From positions 62,001 through 126,000 of the forward strand of contig NZ_JBBMER010000002.1 of NCBI RefSeq assembly GCF_040096455.1: 64,000 nucleotides of DNA. Reading direction: 5' to 3'. Every line of letters begins with the position of its first letter. Position 1 is the stretch's first letter. Shown here piece after piece: positions 34,378-43,776 of the stretch. The stretch is from Lachnospira rogosae. Lineage in GTDB: Bacteria > Bacillota > Clostridia > Lachnospirales > Lachnospiraceae. The notes under the pieces are model-generated. The model was not told the origin of the DNA and searched no databases. It saw nothing but the letters and a program-made list of their open reading frames with translations. A program made the translations under genes and the position numbers.

Positions 34378-35349
34378 AGCAACAGCAACTGTAGCACCAA
34401 CCATTGGGTTGTTACCCATACCGATAAGACCCATCATTTCTACATGGGCAGGAACTGAAGATGAACCAGCGAACTGTGCATCTGAGTGCATACGTCCCAT
34501 AGTATCTGTCATACCATAAGAAGCAGGACCTGCTGCCATATTATCTGGGTGAAGTGTACGACCTGTACCACCACCTGAAGCTACTGAGAAGTACTTCTTG
34601 CCAGCTTCAAGTCTTTCCTTCTTGTATGTACCTGCAACTGGATGCTGGAATCTTGTAGGGTTAGTTGAGTTACCTGTGATAGAGATATCAACATTCTCCT
34701 TCCACATAATTGCAACACCTTCTGTTACGTCATTAGCACCGTAGCAGTTAACCTTAGAACGAAGTCCGTCAGAATATGCGATTCTTTCGATTTCCTTAAC
34801 TTCGCCTGTAGCATAATCCATCTCTGTCTCAACGAATGTGAATCCGTTAATTCTTGAGATAATCTTAGCAGCATCCTTACCAAGACCGTTAAGAATAACT
34901 CTAAGAGGTTTCTGTCTAACCTTGTTAGCCTTCTCTGCGATACCAATAGCACCTTCAGCAGCAGCGAATGATTCGTGACCTGCTAAGAAAGCGAAACATT
35001 CTGTATCTTCTTCAAGAAGCATCTTACCAAGGTTACCATGTCCAAGACCAACCTTTCTCTGGTCAGCAACTGAACCTGGAATACAGAATGCCTGAAGACC
35101 TTCACCGATAGCTGCAGCAGCTTCTGAAGCCTTTCTGGCACCCTTCTTGATTGCGATAGCTGCACCTACGATATAAGCCCAGCAAGCGTTCTCGAAACAG
35201 ATAGGCTGAATGCCCTTTACCATGTTGTATACATCTAAACCAGCATCTTTAGTAATCTTCTCAGCTTCTTCTATAGATGAGATACCATAGCTGTTAAGTA
35301 CAGCGTTGATCTGGTCAATTCTTCTCTCATATGATTCAAATAATGCCAT
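34339..35349 (-). CDS. GGGtGRT protein
   Basis: Conserved protein of unknown function, named for the motif seen here as VASGGGTGRTLHPDNMAAGPA. 336 residues, soluble, glycine- and alanine-rich, with GHGNLGKMLLEEDTECFAFLAGHESFAAAEGA. It is regularly paired with the NifU-like gene found 14 bp upstream here, so a role in iron-sulfur or metal handling is possible but unproven. Its last codons form the attB of the integrated element. Confidence 0.9.
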   Translation of the reverse strand: MALFESYERRIDQINAVLNSYGISSIEEAEKITKDAGLDVYNMVKGIQPICFENACWAYIVGAAIAIKKGARKASEAAAAIGEGLQAFCIPGSVADQRKVGLGHGNLGKMLLEEDTECFAFLAGHESFAAAEGAIGIAEKANKVRQKPLRVILNGLGKDAAKIISRINGFTFVETEMDYATGEVKEIERIAYSDGLRSKVNCYGANDVTEGVAIMWKENVDISITGNSTNPTRFQHPVAGTYKKERLEAGKKYFSVASGGGTGRTLHPDNMAAGPASYGMTDTMGRMHSDAQFAGSSSVPAHVEMMGLIGMGNNPMVGATVAVAVSVQQAADEGKF

Positions 35350-35363
35350 TATATTCGTCCTCC

Positions 35364-36068
35364 TTACTTAACCTCTTCATCTGTTCTAGGATCAATAATC
35401 TTAACTGCATCAGCAACACGGCCATACTGTCCAGCTGCCTTCTCATATGCTGTGTTAGGATCATCACCCTTCTTAATGAAGTCTGTCATCTTACCAAGGT
35501 TAACGAACTTATAACCAATAATCTGATCATCCTTATCAAGAGCGATACCTGTTACATATCCCTCTGCCATCTCTAAGTAACGTGGTCCCTTTGCAAGAGT
35601 ACCATACATAGTACCAACCTGTGAACGAAGTCCCTTACCAAGATCCTCAAGACCAGCACCAACTGCTAAACCGCCTTCTGAGAAAGCACTCTGTGTTCTG
35701 CCATATACAATCTGTAAGAATAATTCTCTCATAGCTGTATTAATAGCATCACATACTAAGTCTGTATTTAAAGCTTCCATAACTGTTAAGCCTGGTAAGA
35801 TTTCAGCGGCCATAGCTGCTGAATGTGTCATACCTGAACATCCGATTGTTTCAACTAAAGCTTCCTGAATAATACCTTCCTTAACATTTAATGTAAGCTT
35901 ACATGCACCCTGCTGAGGAGCACACCAGCCAACACCATGTGTAAAACCTGAAATATTCTTAACTTCCTTATTCTGTACCCACTTTCCTTCTGTAGGAACT
36001 GGAGCAGCGCCATGATGAACGCCCTGTGCTACTGGACACATGTTTTCAACTTCCTGTGTATAAATCAT
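35364..36068 (-). CDS. NifU-like iron-sulfur assembly scaffold family protein
   Basis: 234 residues. Cys residues that could bind a cluster or metal are in VGWCAPQQGACKL, ETIGCSGMTHS and TDLVCDAINTAM, an arrangement like NifU/IscU N-domains but in a longer protein. GRTQSAFSEGGLAVGAGLEDLGKG follows. Start with AAAGGAG upstream. Operon with the GGGtGRT gene. The two probably act together; the precise role is unknown. Confidence 0.82.
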   Translation of the reverse strand: MIYTQEVENMCPVAQGVHHGAAPVPTEGKWVQNKEVKNISGFTHGVGWCAPQQGACKLTLNVKEGIIQEALVETIGCSGMTHSAAMAAEILPGLTVMEALNTDLVCDAINTAMRELFLQIVYGRTQSAFSEGGLAVGAGLEDLGKGLRSQVGTMYGTLAKGPRYLEMAEGYVTGIALDKDDQIIGYKFVNLGKMTDFIKKGDDPNTAYEKAAGQYGRVADAVKIIDPRTDEEVK

Positions 36069-36202
36069 CTTATTACTCCTTTCGTTATATAAGGGATCCG
36101 GACATAACCGAACCCCTTTATCCTTGCATTATTTTCTCACATCATACTGCGTAAGTCAATTATGATTGTGTAAAAAATATCAAAATTTATCGGAAAATGT
36201 AA

Positions 36203-38269
36203 TTAAAGCTCAAATCTGTTAATTGCTTCTGTTAAATGAGTAGCAATTTCATCAAGTTCAACTGTAAACTGGTTAAGTGTATGCATAGTTGCATTAACTT
36301 CTTCTGCCGATGCAGATACTTCTTCTGAAGCAGCTGCTGTTTCTGTAGATACAGAAGCTACGTCTTCCATACTCTTAACAACATTTTCACGGCTTGCATC
36401 CATCTGCTCATTAAGAGAGGCTATATTATCAAGACCTTCCTTTAATGCATTGACAGCATCTGATATATGTCCAAATAATTCTTTGGCATCATTAATTGAC
36501 TTATTCTGTTCATCAATTATATCAACGCTTTCGTCCATAGTCTTTTCTGCAACTACTGATTTAGCACTTATTTCCTTAACAATCTGCTTAATCTCATCTG
36601 TAGATGACTGTGACTGTTCTGCAAGCTTTCTGATCTCGTCAGCAACTACTGCAAAACCTCTTCCACTCTCACCTGCTCTTGCAGCTTCAATACTTGCATT
36701 AAGAGAAAGCAAGTTAGTCTGTTCTGTGATCTCAGTAATAGCATCTGATATAAAATTAATCTTATTGATACTTTCAATCATCTCATTAACTACGTTCTTA
36801 GAAAATCTTGAATTATCCTTTGACTTTTCGCCCTTTTCAATAAGATCATCAACAATTGTAAGACCCTGATCACTAAGCTGCTTAGTTTCAACTGACATAT
36901 CATTAATATCACTTACATAAGCCTTTGTTTCGTGAAGCTTAGAAGCAAGTAATTCAACCTCAGAAGTTGCCTTCTGTGTACTCTCTGCCTGTCCTGAAGC
37001 TCCGATTGATACGCTCTGGATAGCCTCTGATACCTGATTCACTGTCTCTGTTGTTGATTCACTTACATTTGAAATCTTCTGTGAAGCAGTTATAAGTACA
37101 CCAGACTTTTCTTCAACACCCTTAATAAGTGATGATATCTGGTCTGCCATAACATTGTAGTTAGCCTCTGCCTGACCAAGCTCATTCTTGCTCTTTACAT
37201 TAATTCTATATGTAAGCTTACCATTAGCCATCATATTCATAGCATTATTAAGTGTCTTAAGTTCCTTAGTAACCGCTCTTGTTATAATTAAAGCTATAAC
37301 AATACCAATTATAAGTGCAATAATAGCAAGTTCAATTGTTGTCTTTGCAATCTTATTAACAACTGCCTGTGTCTCTGATTCGCTGATAAATCCCATAAGT
37401 GTCCAGCCTGTAACAGCATCCTTTGAAGTTACAATATGTACTGACTCCCCATTAATCTTTTCATCAAAAGAAAATGTTGTGTCATACTGGTCTTCCGAAA
37501 GATTCTTAATTGTATTCCAGCACTCAAGCGATGTTACATTATCCTGGACATTAGTATTCTTATCATTATCTACAAGAATCTTTCCATCTTTATTAACAAG
37601 TATTACATATCCTGTATTAAGAAGTCCTATATTTTTTACATAATCCTCAACTTCTGCGAAATCAATATTAAGACCTACAGCACCATAGTTAGCACCATCT
37701 GTATATTTAATTTCCTGTGAAACTGTGAATATAGTCTTTCCTGATGATGAATCTACATATGGATCTGAGAACTGTGAATATATAGTATTTCTTGCCTTAG
37801 AGCCTATACAGTTCTGATACCAGCTCTTGCTTGTATCGTTAACACCTCTTGTAAGACCTCCCTTATTAGCTGTCTTACCTGTCTCTGGGTTAATCTCTGC
37901 CCATCCATCAACTCTTAAACCTGTCTTAGTTGTAAAGAAAGCAAGTTCTGCTCCATTAGTTACCTTAACAGATGCAACTAATGAATCTTTTATTGCCTTA
38001 ACATTATCATCAAGCTCCCCCTGATCTTCCAAATGCTTAATCTCATTCTTACGTGTAAGAAGATCGACTGGCTGTGACAGAGTCTTTAAATATGTTGTAA
38101 ATCCCTCTTGAACATTATCCAATGTCTGCTCACTTGTCACTTCTGTGTTTGCATTTATCGATGTCTTAGTTATCCTGATAGAACCAAGCGATACAAGAAT
38201 TATTGCAACGCATACTGCAACGGCAAACGATAATACCAATTGAGAACCAATTCCCTTAAAAGCTTTCAT
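36203..38269 (-). CDS. Methyl-accepting chemotaxis protein with extracellular Cache domain
   Basis: 688 residues. One helix near residues 10-30 (LVLSFAVAVCVAIILVSLG) and another near 300-330 (IELAIIALIIGIVIALIITRAV) enclose a double-Cache sensor (SKSWYQNCIGSKARNTIYSQ, DPYVDSSSGKTIFTVSQEI). A HAMP domain follows, then the signalling coiled coil with the conserved hairpin tip ITEQTNLLSLNASIEAARAGE. It indicates a chemotactic, probably flagellated, host. The ligand is unknown. A striking palindrome lies upstream. Confidence 0.95.
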   Translation of the reverse strand: MKAFKGIGSQLVLSFAVAVCVAIILVSLGSIRITKTSINANTEVTSEQTLDNVQEGFTTYLKTLSQPVDLLTRKNEIKHLEDQGELDDNVKAIKDSLVASVKVTNGAELAFFTTKTGLRVDGWAEINPETGKTANKGGLTRGVNDTSKSWYQNCIGSKARNTIYSQFSDPYVDSSSGKTIFTVSQEIKYTDGANYGAVGLNIDFAEVEDYVKNIGLLNTGYVILVNKDGKILVDNDKNTNVQDNVTSLECWNTIKNLSEDQYDTTFSFDEKINGESVHIVTSKDAVTGWTLMGFISESETQAVVNKIAKTTIELAIIALIIGIVIALIITRAVTKELKTLNNAMNMMANGKLTYRINVKSKNELGQAEANYNVMADQISSLIKGVEEKSGVLITASQKISNVSESTTETVNQVSEAIQSVSIGASGQAESTQKATSEVELLASKLHETKAYVSDINDMSVETKQLSDQGLTIVDDLIEKGEKSKDNSRFSKNVVNEMIESINKINFISDAITEITEQTNLLSLNASIEAARAGESGRGFAVVADEIRKLAEQSQSSTDEIKQIVKEISAKSVVAEKTMDESVDIIDEQNKSINDAKELFGHISDAVNALKEGLDNIASLNEQMDASRENVVKSMEDVASVSTETAAASEEVSASAEEVNATMHTLNQFTVELDEIATHLTEAINRFEL

Positions 38270-38300
38270 ATCTTTACCTCACCTTATTTTTTTATTATTT

Positions 38301-38331
38301 TATAAATGTTCACATTGTGTTCACATTTATA
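38301..38331. promoter_or_regulatory. 31-bp palindrome with internal direct repeats upstream of the chemoreceptor
   Basis: Perfect outer arms TATAAATGT (38301-38309) and ACATTTATA (38323-38331); inside, GTTCACATT occurs twice (38309-38317 and 38319-38327), 10 bp apart. It lies 32 bp before the chemoreceptor start, an operator-like position. Confidence 0.5.
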
Positions 38332-38355
38332 CTTTCGACATAATAACATATACTC

Positions 38356-39024
38356 TTAATATTTTTCAACCACTTCAGCCCTATTTTTATAGATTGAACC
38401 CGATTTAATACAACCTCTGACACTTGAAAGCGGATATATATTACTATTCCTTCCAATTATAGTACCTGGATTAAGTACACTGCCACATCCTATCTCAACA
38501 TTATCACCAAGAAATGCTCCTATTTTCTTAATTCCAGTGTCTATATTTCCATCTGGTCCTTTTATTGTAATAAGCTTCTTGTCAGACTTTACATTAGATG
38601 TAATTGAACCTGCACCCATATGTGCCTTATAGCCTAATATTGAATCTCCCACGTAATTATAATGAGGAACCTGCACATTATCGAACAATATGACATTTTT
38701 TAACTCTGTTGAATTACCAACGACTGCATTTTCTCCTACAACAGCCTTTCCTCTTATAAATGCACAATGCCTTACTTCTGCACCTTTGCATATAATAGCA
38801 GGACCTGCTATATACGCCGAGTCAAATACTGTTGCTTCCTTATGTATCCATATGTTATCACCTCTCTTATAATATTCCTTTTGTGGAAGTGAATTACCAA
38901 GTCCAACAATATAATCACCAATCTTTGATAATACCTCCCAAGGATACACAGCACCTTCAAATATTCCTGCGGCTATAGTCTTATCAAGACTAAACAACTC
39001 TTTGATTGTAATCTGTTCGTTCAT
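38356..39024 (-). CDS. Left-handed beta-helix transferase-like protein (GlmU C-terminal type)
   Basis: 222 residues. After about 65 residues without a known domain, hexapeptide repeats start (IWIHKEATVFDSAYIAGPAI, AEVRHCAFIRGKAVVGENAV, VGNSTELKNVILFDNVQVPH). SILGYKAHMGAGSITSNVKSD and IGAFLGDNVEIGCGSVLNPG follow, strongly like the GlmU acetyltransferase helix. No nucleotidyltransferase domain is present, so UDP-GlcNAc pyrophosphorylase names used for relatives are misleading. Substrate unknown. It ends a short operon after topB (11-bp gap). Confidence 0.75.
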   Translation of the reverse strand: MNEQITIKELFSLDKTIAAGIFEGAVYPWEVLSKIGDYIVGLGNSLPQKEYYKRGDNIWIHKEATVFDSAYIAGPAIICKGAEVRHCAFIRGKAVVGENAVVGNSTELKNVILFDNVQVPHYNYVGDSILGYKAHMGAGSITSNVKSDKKLITIKGPDGNIDTGIKKIGAFLGDNVEIGCGSVLNPGTIIGRNSNIYPLSSVRGCIKSGSIYKNRAEVVEKY

Positions 39025-39035
39025 AACTTTCCTCC

Positions 39036-41036
39036 TTATTTATAATTTTTTGCGGTCTCATTAAATAACGTAACAAGCTGTGCCTGATTACGCAGGTCTT
39101 TAACCGCTAATGTTCTTCTTCCAACAAAGCCTGACAGCTTCTGCATATATTCGTCGGCGGTTATACTTCCCTCAGCAACATATGTAAGCCCCTTTTCCCA
39201 GCTTGCTGTAAGTTCAGGATTTAACAACTGCTTAATAGAATTATCGACAACATCATATATTATTTCACCAAGCAGGGTAGGTGTTATTATCTGGGTCTTG
39301 GTATTAGTAAAAATGTATTGGTTGGAGTTAAGCTTTTTAAGTATCTCTGCTCTTGTTGCACTCGTACCAATTCCACTACCCTTTATCTGTGCCCTCAATT
39401 CTTCATCTTCTATTAACTGCCCTGCATTTTCCATAGCAAGAATAATTGAACCCGAATTGTAACGCTTAGGTGGCGATGTTTCACCTTCCTTTATATTAAA
39501 TTCCTTAAATGATATCGGCGAACCTTTTTTTAAGCTTTTAAGACTTTCTATCAGTGATGTATCTGCATTTTCCTGCTCATCCTGATTTTTATCTGTATCT
39601 GCCATCTTATTCTTTCCGAATGAATTCTTCGCAACCTTAAGGTAGCCCTCGTCTACAAGCACTTTAAATGTAGCATAAAGCTGTTCATCTTTTACAACTG
39701 AGGTAATGCTCACCTTCTGGTATATAGCCGCTGGATAGAATATGCTCAGAAATCTTCTGACAATTATCTCATATGTCTTCTGTGCAGTTGATGATAATGA
39801 TGATAAACTTCCAAATCCCTGTCCTGTAGGAATAATGGCATAATGGTCAGTTATTGCTTTATCATTGCAATATCTCGTCTTCTCTATTCCTTTGTACATA
39901 TTACTATCTAATATCTGCTGTGCATACTCTCTGGCTGGTGCATAATTTCTTAGGCCTCCTATATTCTTGTATATTTCCTTACAGACAGCAGTTGATAGCA
40001 CTCTCGCATCTGTTCTTGGATATGTAACAAGCTTTTTTTCATATAACTCCTGAATTATATTAAGTGTCTGGTCAGGACTTATCTTGAATAATTTACTACA
40101 TTCGTTCTGTATTTCTGCAAGATTATACAATAACGGAGGATTTTTTGTTTCCTTTTTCCTTGAAGCTTCCTTTACAACGCCCTCTGCAGGGAGTGGTTCT
40201 GATAAAATATCCACAAGCTCCCTTGCTTTATCCTTATCCTTAAACCCATTATCCTTATATAGATATGGTGTATTATAATATCTGCTTGCCTCACACACTC
40301 TCCACTCGGCGTCAAATGTATGCTCATTAATATCCGCTGTTCCTATAACCCTGTAGAATGGTGTCTTGACAAAGCTTCTTATCTCTCTTTCCCTTCTTAC
40401 AACCATTCCCAGAACACAGGTCATAACACGCCCAACAGACACAACTGCCCTGTCAAGATGAAGATAATTGGCAATATTTCTTCCATATTTTAATGTAAGA
40501 ACCCTCGAAAAATTGATACCCATAAGATAATCTTCTTTTGCTCTTAAGTATGCAGCATCACTTAGATTATCATATTCTGATATATCTTTAGCGGTATTAA
40601 TACCTTTAAGAATCTCTTCTTCTGTCTGGGAATCAATCCATACCCGCCTTTCCTGCTTGTCCTTTACCTTGGCTTCCTGCCTTACAAGCCTGTATATATA
40701 TTCTCCCTCACGTCCCGAATCGGTACATACATATATTGTATCTACATCAGCTCTGTTTAAAATGCCTTTTACTATATCAAACTGCTTCTGAACAGCTGGA
40801 ATAACTTCATATTTAAAAGTCTGTGGAATAAATGGAAGTGTATCAAAACTCCACCTTTTCAATTTCTCATCATAGGCATCCGGATAACTCATTGTAACAA
40901 GATGTCCAACACACCATGTAACTATATGATTATCCGCCTCAAGATAACCATCTTTTCTTTTAAAATCCGTATGCAGTGCCTTGGCAAATTCCTGCGCAAC
41001 ACTCGGTTTTTCCGCTATATATACGGATTTTCCCAT
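39036..41036 (-). CDS. topB: DNA topoisomerase III (type IA)
   Basis: Relaxes and decatenates DNA through a single-strand break. 666 residues. TOPRIM: VYIAEKPSVAQEFAKAL and CTDSGREGEYIYRLV. Active-site region LVTYPRTDARVLS with the nucleophile Tyr. GSGIGTSATRAEILKKL is the conserved end motif. The C-terminal zinc or basic region of some TopB proteins is absent. Such genes are common on mobile elements, but this copy shows no element around it. Confidence 0.93.
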   Translation of the reverse strand: MGKSVYIAEKPSVAQEFAKALHTDFKRKDGYLEADNHIVTWCVGHLVTMSYPDAYDEKLKRWSFDTLPFIPQTFKYEVIPAVQKQFDIVKGILNRADVDTIYVCTDSGREGEYIYRLVRQEAKVKDKQERRVWIDSQTEEEILKGINTAKDISEYDNLSDAAYLRAKEDYLMGINFSRVLTLKYGRNIANYLHLDRAVVSVGRVMTCVLGMVVRREREIRSFVKTPFYRVIGTADINEHTFDAEWRVCEASRYYNTPYLYKDNGFKDKDKARELVDILSEPLPAEGVVKEASRKKETKNPPLLYNLAEIQNECSKLFKISPDQTLNIIQELYEKKLVTYPRTDARVLSTAVCKEIYKNIGGLRNYAPAREYAQQILDSNMYKGIEKTRYCNDKAITDHYAIIPTGQGFGSLSSLSSTAQKTYEIIVRRFLSIFYPAAIYQKVSITSVVKDEQLYATFKVLVDEGYLKVAKNSFGKNKMADTDKNQDEQENADTSLIESLKSLKKGSPISFKEFNIKEGETSPPKRYNSGSIILAMENAGQLIEDEELRAQIKGSGIGTSATRAEILKKLNSNQYIFTNTKTQIITPTLLGEIIYDVVDNSIKQLLNPELTASWEKGLTYVAEGSITADEYMQKLSGFVGRRTLAVKDLRNQAQLVTLFNETAKNYK

Positions 41037-41118
41037 ATCATCACTCCATTCTTTATACTATTTTTCACTATCTGACAGATAGATTTTTGATATTAACGCT
41101 ATCATTTATAAACCATAG

Positions 41119-41703
41119 CTATTTCGACTCATCTAAAGTCTTAAAAAATGCTGGTATATATTCTTTCATATAATAATCAGCTTCTTTTATCTTCATATCC
41201 CTAATAGAATTATATATTGTCTTTTCTGCCTCAAGAAAATCGCAATTCCCCATTTTCTTTTCCTCTATACACTTTATATAAGCTGAAATTCTGTCAGCTG
41301 CTTTAACATACTCCCATAATCCTGCTTCATTTTCTGTTTCTAAAAGAAGCCCTTCATATCTTGCCCTTAGAACTTCTGGAAGTCCTGATAACATCTGCTC
41401 ATTAGCCACCTGCTCGACTTCTTTATACGCATTTCTTATATATGGACTGTAATACTTAACAGGCGTTGGCATATCCCCTGTAATTATCTCTGTCACGTCA
41501 TGATACATTCCAAGTACCGCAAGACGTTCTGCATTAATATCCCCGCCGAACACTTCATTATTAATAACACCAAGTGCATGTGCAATAAACGCAACTTCAA
41601 GACTATGCTCGGACAAGTTCTCATTGCGTGTATTTCTCATAAGCCCCCATCTGTTGATATATTTCATTCTTGACAGCATTGCGTAAAAATAATTATTCTT
41701 CAT
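41119..41703 (-). CDS. HD-domain 5'-deoxynucleotidase YfbR-like
   Basis: Dephosphorylates deoxynucleoside 5'-monophosphates. About 194 residues: MKNNYFYAMLSRMKYINRWGLMRN, NLSEHSLEVAFIAHAL (metal His), GMYHDVTEIITGDMPTPVKY (HD pair) and KAADRISAYIKCIEEK (distal Asp). The in-frame start at 41814 would add 37 residues foreign to the family; ATG 41703, after GGAG, gives the usual N-terminus. Confidence 0.88.
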   Translation of the reverse strand: MKNNYFYAMLSRMKYINRWGLMRNTRNENLSEHSLEVAFIAHALGVINNEVFGGDINAERLAVLGMYHDVTEIITGDMPTPVKYYSPYIRNAYKEVEQVANEQMLSGLPEVLRARYEGLLLETENEAGLWEYVKAADRISAYIKCIEEKKMGNCDFLEAEKTIYNSIRDMKIKEADYYMKEYIPAFFKTLDESK

Positions 41704-41925
41704 ATTCCATACATCTCCACGCTTCCATATATTTGTAATATTATAAGATATATTGTAAGTTTTTGCAAATTCCGTATAATTTTCCAAATAAATAAGGAAG
41801 ATAATCAGGCTCAACGCCTTTTCATCTTCCTTATATATTTATTAATCTTAATAACTATTAATTGATGGCTCACACTAAACCGCCTGTCAATATTATAGCT
41901 ATTATATACTAATTATTCTGATATC

Positions 41926-43014
41926 TTATTTAGCTGTAATGTAACCCTGAGCCTTAAGAAGTTCTGCACATAATACAGCTCCACCTGCTGCTCCTCTTAA
42001 TGTATTATGTGAAAGACCTACAAACTTGTAATCAAATACACTGTCTTCTCTTAATCTGCCAAGTGAAATTCCCATTCCATGCTCATAATTAACATCAAGC
42101 TTAACCTGTGGACGGTCATCTTCTTCAAGATACTGGATAAACTGCTTTGGTGCTGATGGAAGATCAAGCTCCTGTGGTGCTCCCTTGAAGTTTCTCCATT
42201 TTTCGATAATCTGTTCCTTAGTAGGCTTCTTACCAAAGTTAACAAATACTGCCGCTGTATGTCCATCAAGAACTGGAACTCTTAAGCACTGGCAAGTAAT
42301 AACTGGCTCAGCAGCAGGAACGATTTCACCATTCTCAACTGTACCAAGAATTCTAAGAGGTTCTTTTTCTGACTTTTCTTCTTCTCCACCGATATATGGA
42401 ATTATATTTTCAACCATCTCTGGCCACTGTTCAAATGTCTTACCAGCTCCAGAAATAGCCTGATATGTAGTAGCTACAACAAGCTTTGGCTCGAATTCCT
42501 TAAGAGCTGCTAATGCTGGTGCATAACTCTGGATTGAGCAGTTAGGCTTTACAGCTATAAATCCTCTTGTAGTTCCAAGTCTCTTCTTCTGTGCCTCTAT
42601 AACCTTAGTATGTTCTGGGTTAACCTCTGGAAGAATCATAGGAACATCTGGTGTCCAACGATTAGCACTATTGTTAGATACAACCGGAACTTCTGCCTTT
42701 GCATATCTTTCTTCTAATGCCTTAATCTCTGCTTTTGGCATATTAACTGCACAGAATACGAAATCAACCTTAGATACTATCTCATCAAAGTCTTTATCCA
42801 TATCATATACAGGCATCTTCTTAACGAATTCTGGCATTGCTGTCTGCATCTTCCAGCGTCCCTCAACAGCATCTTCGTAAAGCTTTCCTGCTGAACGTCC
42901 ACTTGCTGCAACTAACACTACATCAAACCAAGGATGATTTTCAAGTAATGTTATAAATCTCTGACCTACCATGCCTGTACCACCAAGGATACCAACTCTT
43001 AACTTCTCGCTCAT
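41926..43014 (-). CDS. asd: Aspartate-semialdehyde dehydrogenase
   Basis: Reduces aspartyl phosphate to aspartate semialdehyde for lysine, threonine, methionine and diaminopimelate. 362 residues: Rossmann motif GILGGTGMVGQRF, catalytic Cys in VKPNCSIQSYAPAL, YQAISGAGK, and the His/Arg region CQCLRVPVLDGHTAAVFV. The pattern is the archaeal/yeast-like branch found in many Clostridia. Monocistronic. The 152-bp upstream region shows no lysine riboswitch. Confidence 0.95.
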   Translation of the reverse strand: MSEKLRVGILGGTGMVGQRFITLLENHPWFDVVLVAASGRSAGKLYEDAVEGRWKMQTAMPEFVKKMPVYDMDKDFDEIVSKVDFVFCAVNMPKAEIKALEERYAKAEVPVVSNNSANRWTPDVPMILPEVNPEHTKVIEAQKKRLGTTRGFIAVKPNCSIQSYAPALAALKEFEPKLVVATTYQAISGAGKTFEQWPEMVENIIPYIGGEEEKSEKEPLRILGTVENGEIVPAAEPVITCQCLRVPVLDGHTAAVFVNFGKKPTKEQIIEKWRNFKGAPQELDLPSAPKQFIQYLEEDDRPQVKLDVNYEHGMGISLGRLREDSVFDYKFVGLSHNTLRGAAGGAVLCAELLKAQGYITAK

Positions 43015-43166
43015 TATAGTCCTCCAATTATTGTTATTCTAATTGCCTGAAAACAATTTGCGCGTTTTGTCTTTCTGTGACGTACATTTGTTTTTCATTG
43101 CTTTGACAATACTATCATAACTGTAATTATATTGCAAGGGCTTTTTAATGATAAATTGTATAAAAA

Positions 43167-43757
43167 TCAATATTCAAATATATACCTGTCATATCCGTTA
43201 ATTATAGTTGTGTTATTATACTGCTCCTCTCTTTGGAATTCCCTTGAATAATTCAAATGTACATGCCCGTGTATGAAATATTTGGGACTGTATTTGTCAA
43301 GTATATCAACAAATGCTTCAAACCCCTTATGTGGATTATCCTCACCATCACCAAGCCCTGCCGCCGGAGAATGTGTAAGCAGTATATCAATGCCTTTCTT
43401 TACCTTTATCTTAGGCCACATCATAGCAGCCCTTTTCTTCATCTGATTCTGTGTATACTGGTTAATACCCTTCTTGTATCTGATTGAACCGCCAAGTCCC
43501 ATAATTCTTATTCCATTGTATACATATATCTTATCTTCTATACATATACAGCCTTCTGGCTCTTTATCTGCATAGCCATCATCGTGATTGCCTCGCACAT
43601 ATAATATAGGCACTTTAGAAAATGAAGCAAGAAATGACAGATAATCTGCTTTTAAATCTCCACAAGACAATATAAGGTCTATTCCTTCAAGCTTCTCTTT
43701 TTCAAAATAATCCCACAGGTACTTTGACTCAACATCAGCTAATACTAGTATCTTCAT
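43167..43757 (-). CDS. Metallophosphoesterase (YfcE/MJ0936-like)
   Basis: 196 residues. Calcineurin-like metal ligands: VLADVESKYL (variant of DxH, His replaced by Glu), SCGDLKADY (GD), VRGNHDD (GNHD), LTHSPA and IHGHVH. The DVE at the first motif is unusual. Probably a phosphodiesterase, substrate unknown. It lies 19 bp after the ParB-like/BMP gene and is likely the third gene of that operon. Confidence 0.85.
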   Translation of the reverse strand: MKILVLADVESKYLWDYFEKEKLEGIDLILSCGDLKADYLSFLASFSKVPILYVRGNHDDGYADKEPEGCICIEDKIYVYNGIRIMGLGGSIRYKKGINQYTQNQMKKRAAMMWPKIKVKKGIDILLTHSPAAGLGDGEDNPHKGFEAFVDILDKYSPKYFIHGHVHLNYSREFQREEQYNNTTIINGYDRYIFEY

Positions 43758-43776
43758 AACCTTTTAACTTTCCTCA

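Noticed and set aside
43015..43166. Lysine riboswitch before asd
   Set aside because: The leader is about 150 bp of AT-rich sequence without the long conserved helices of a lysine aptamer.
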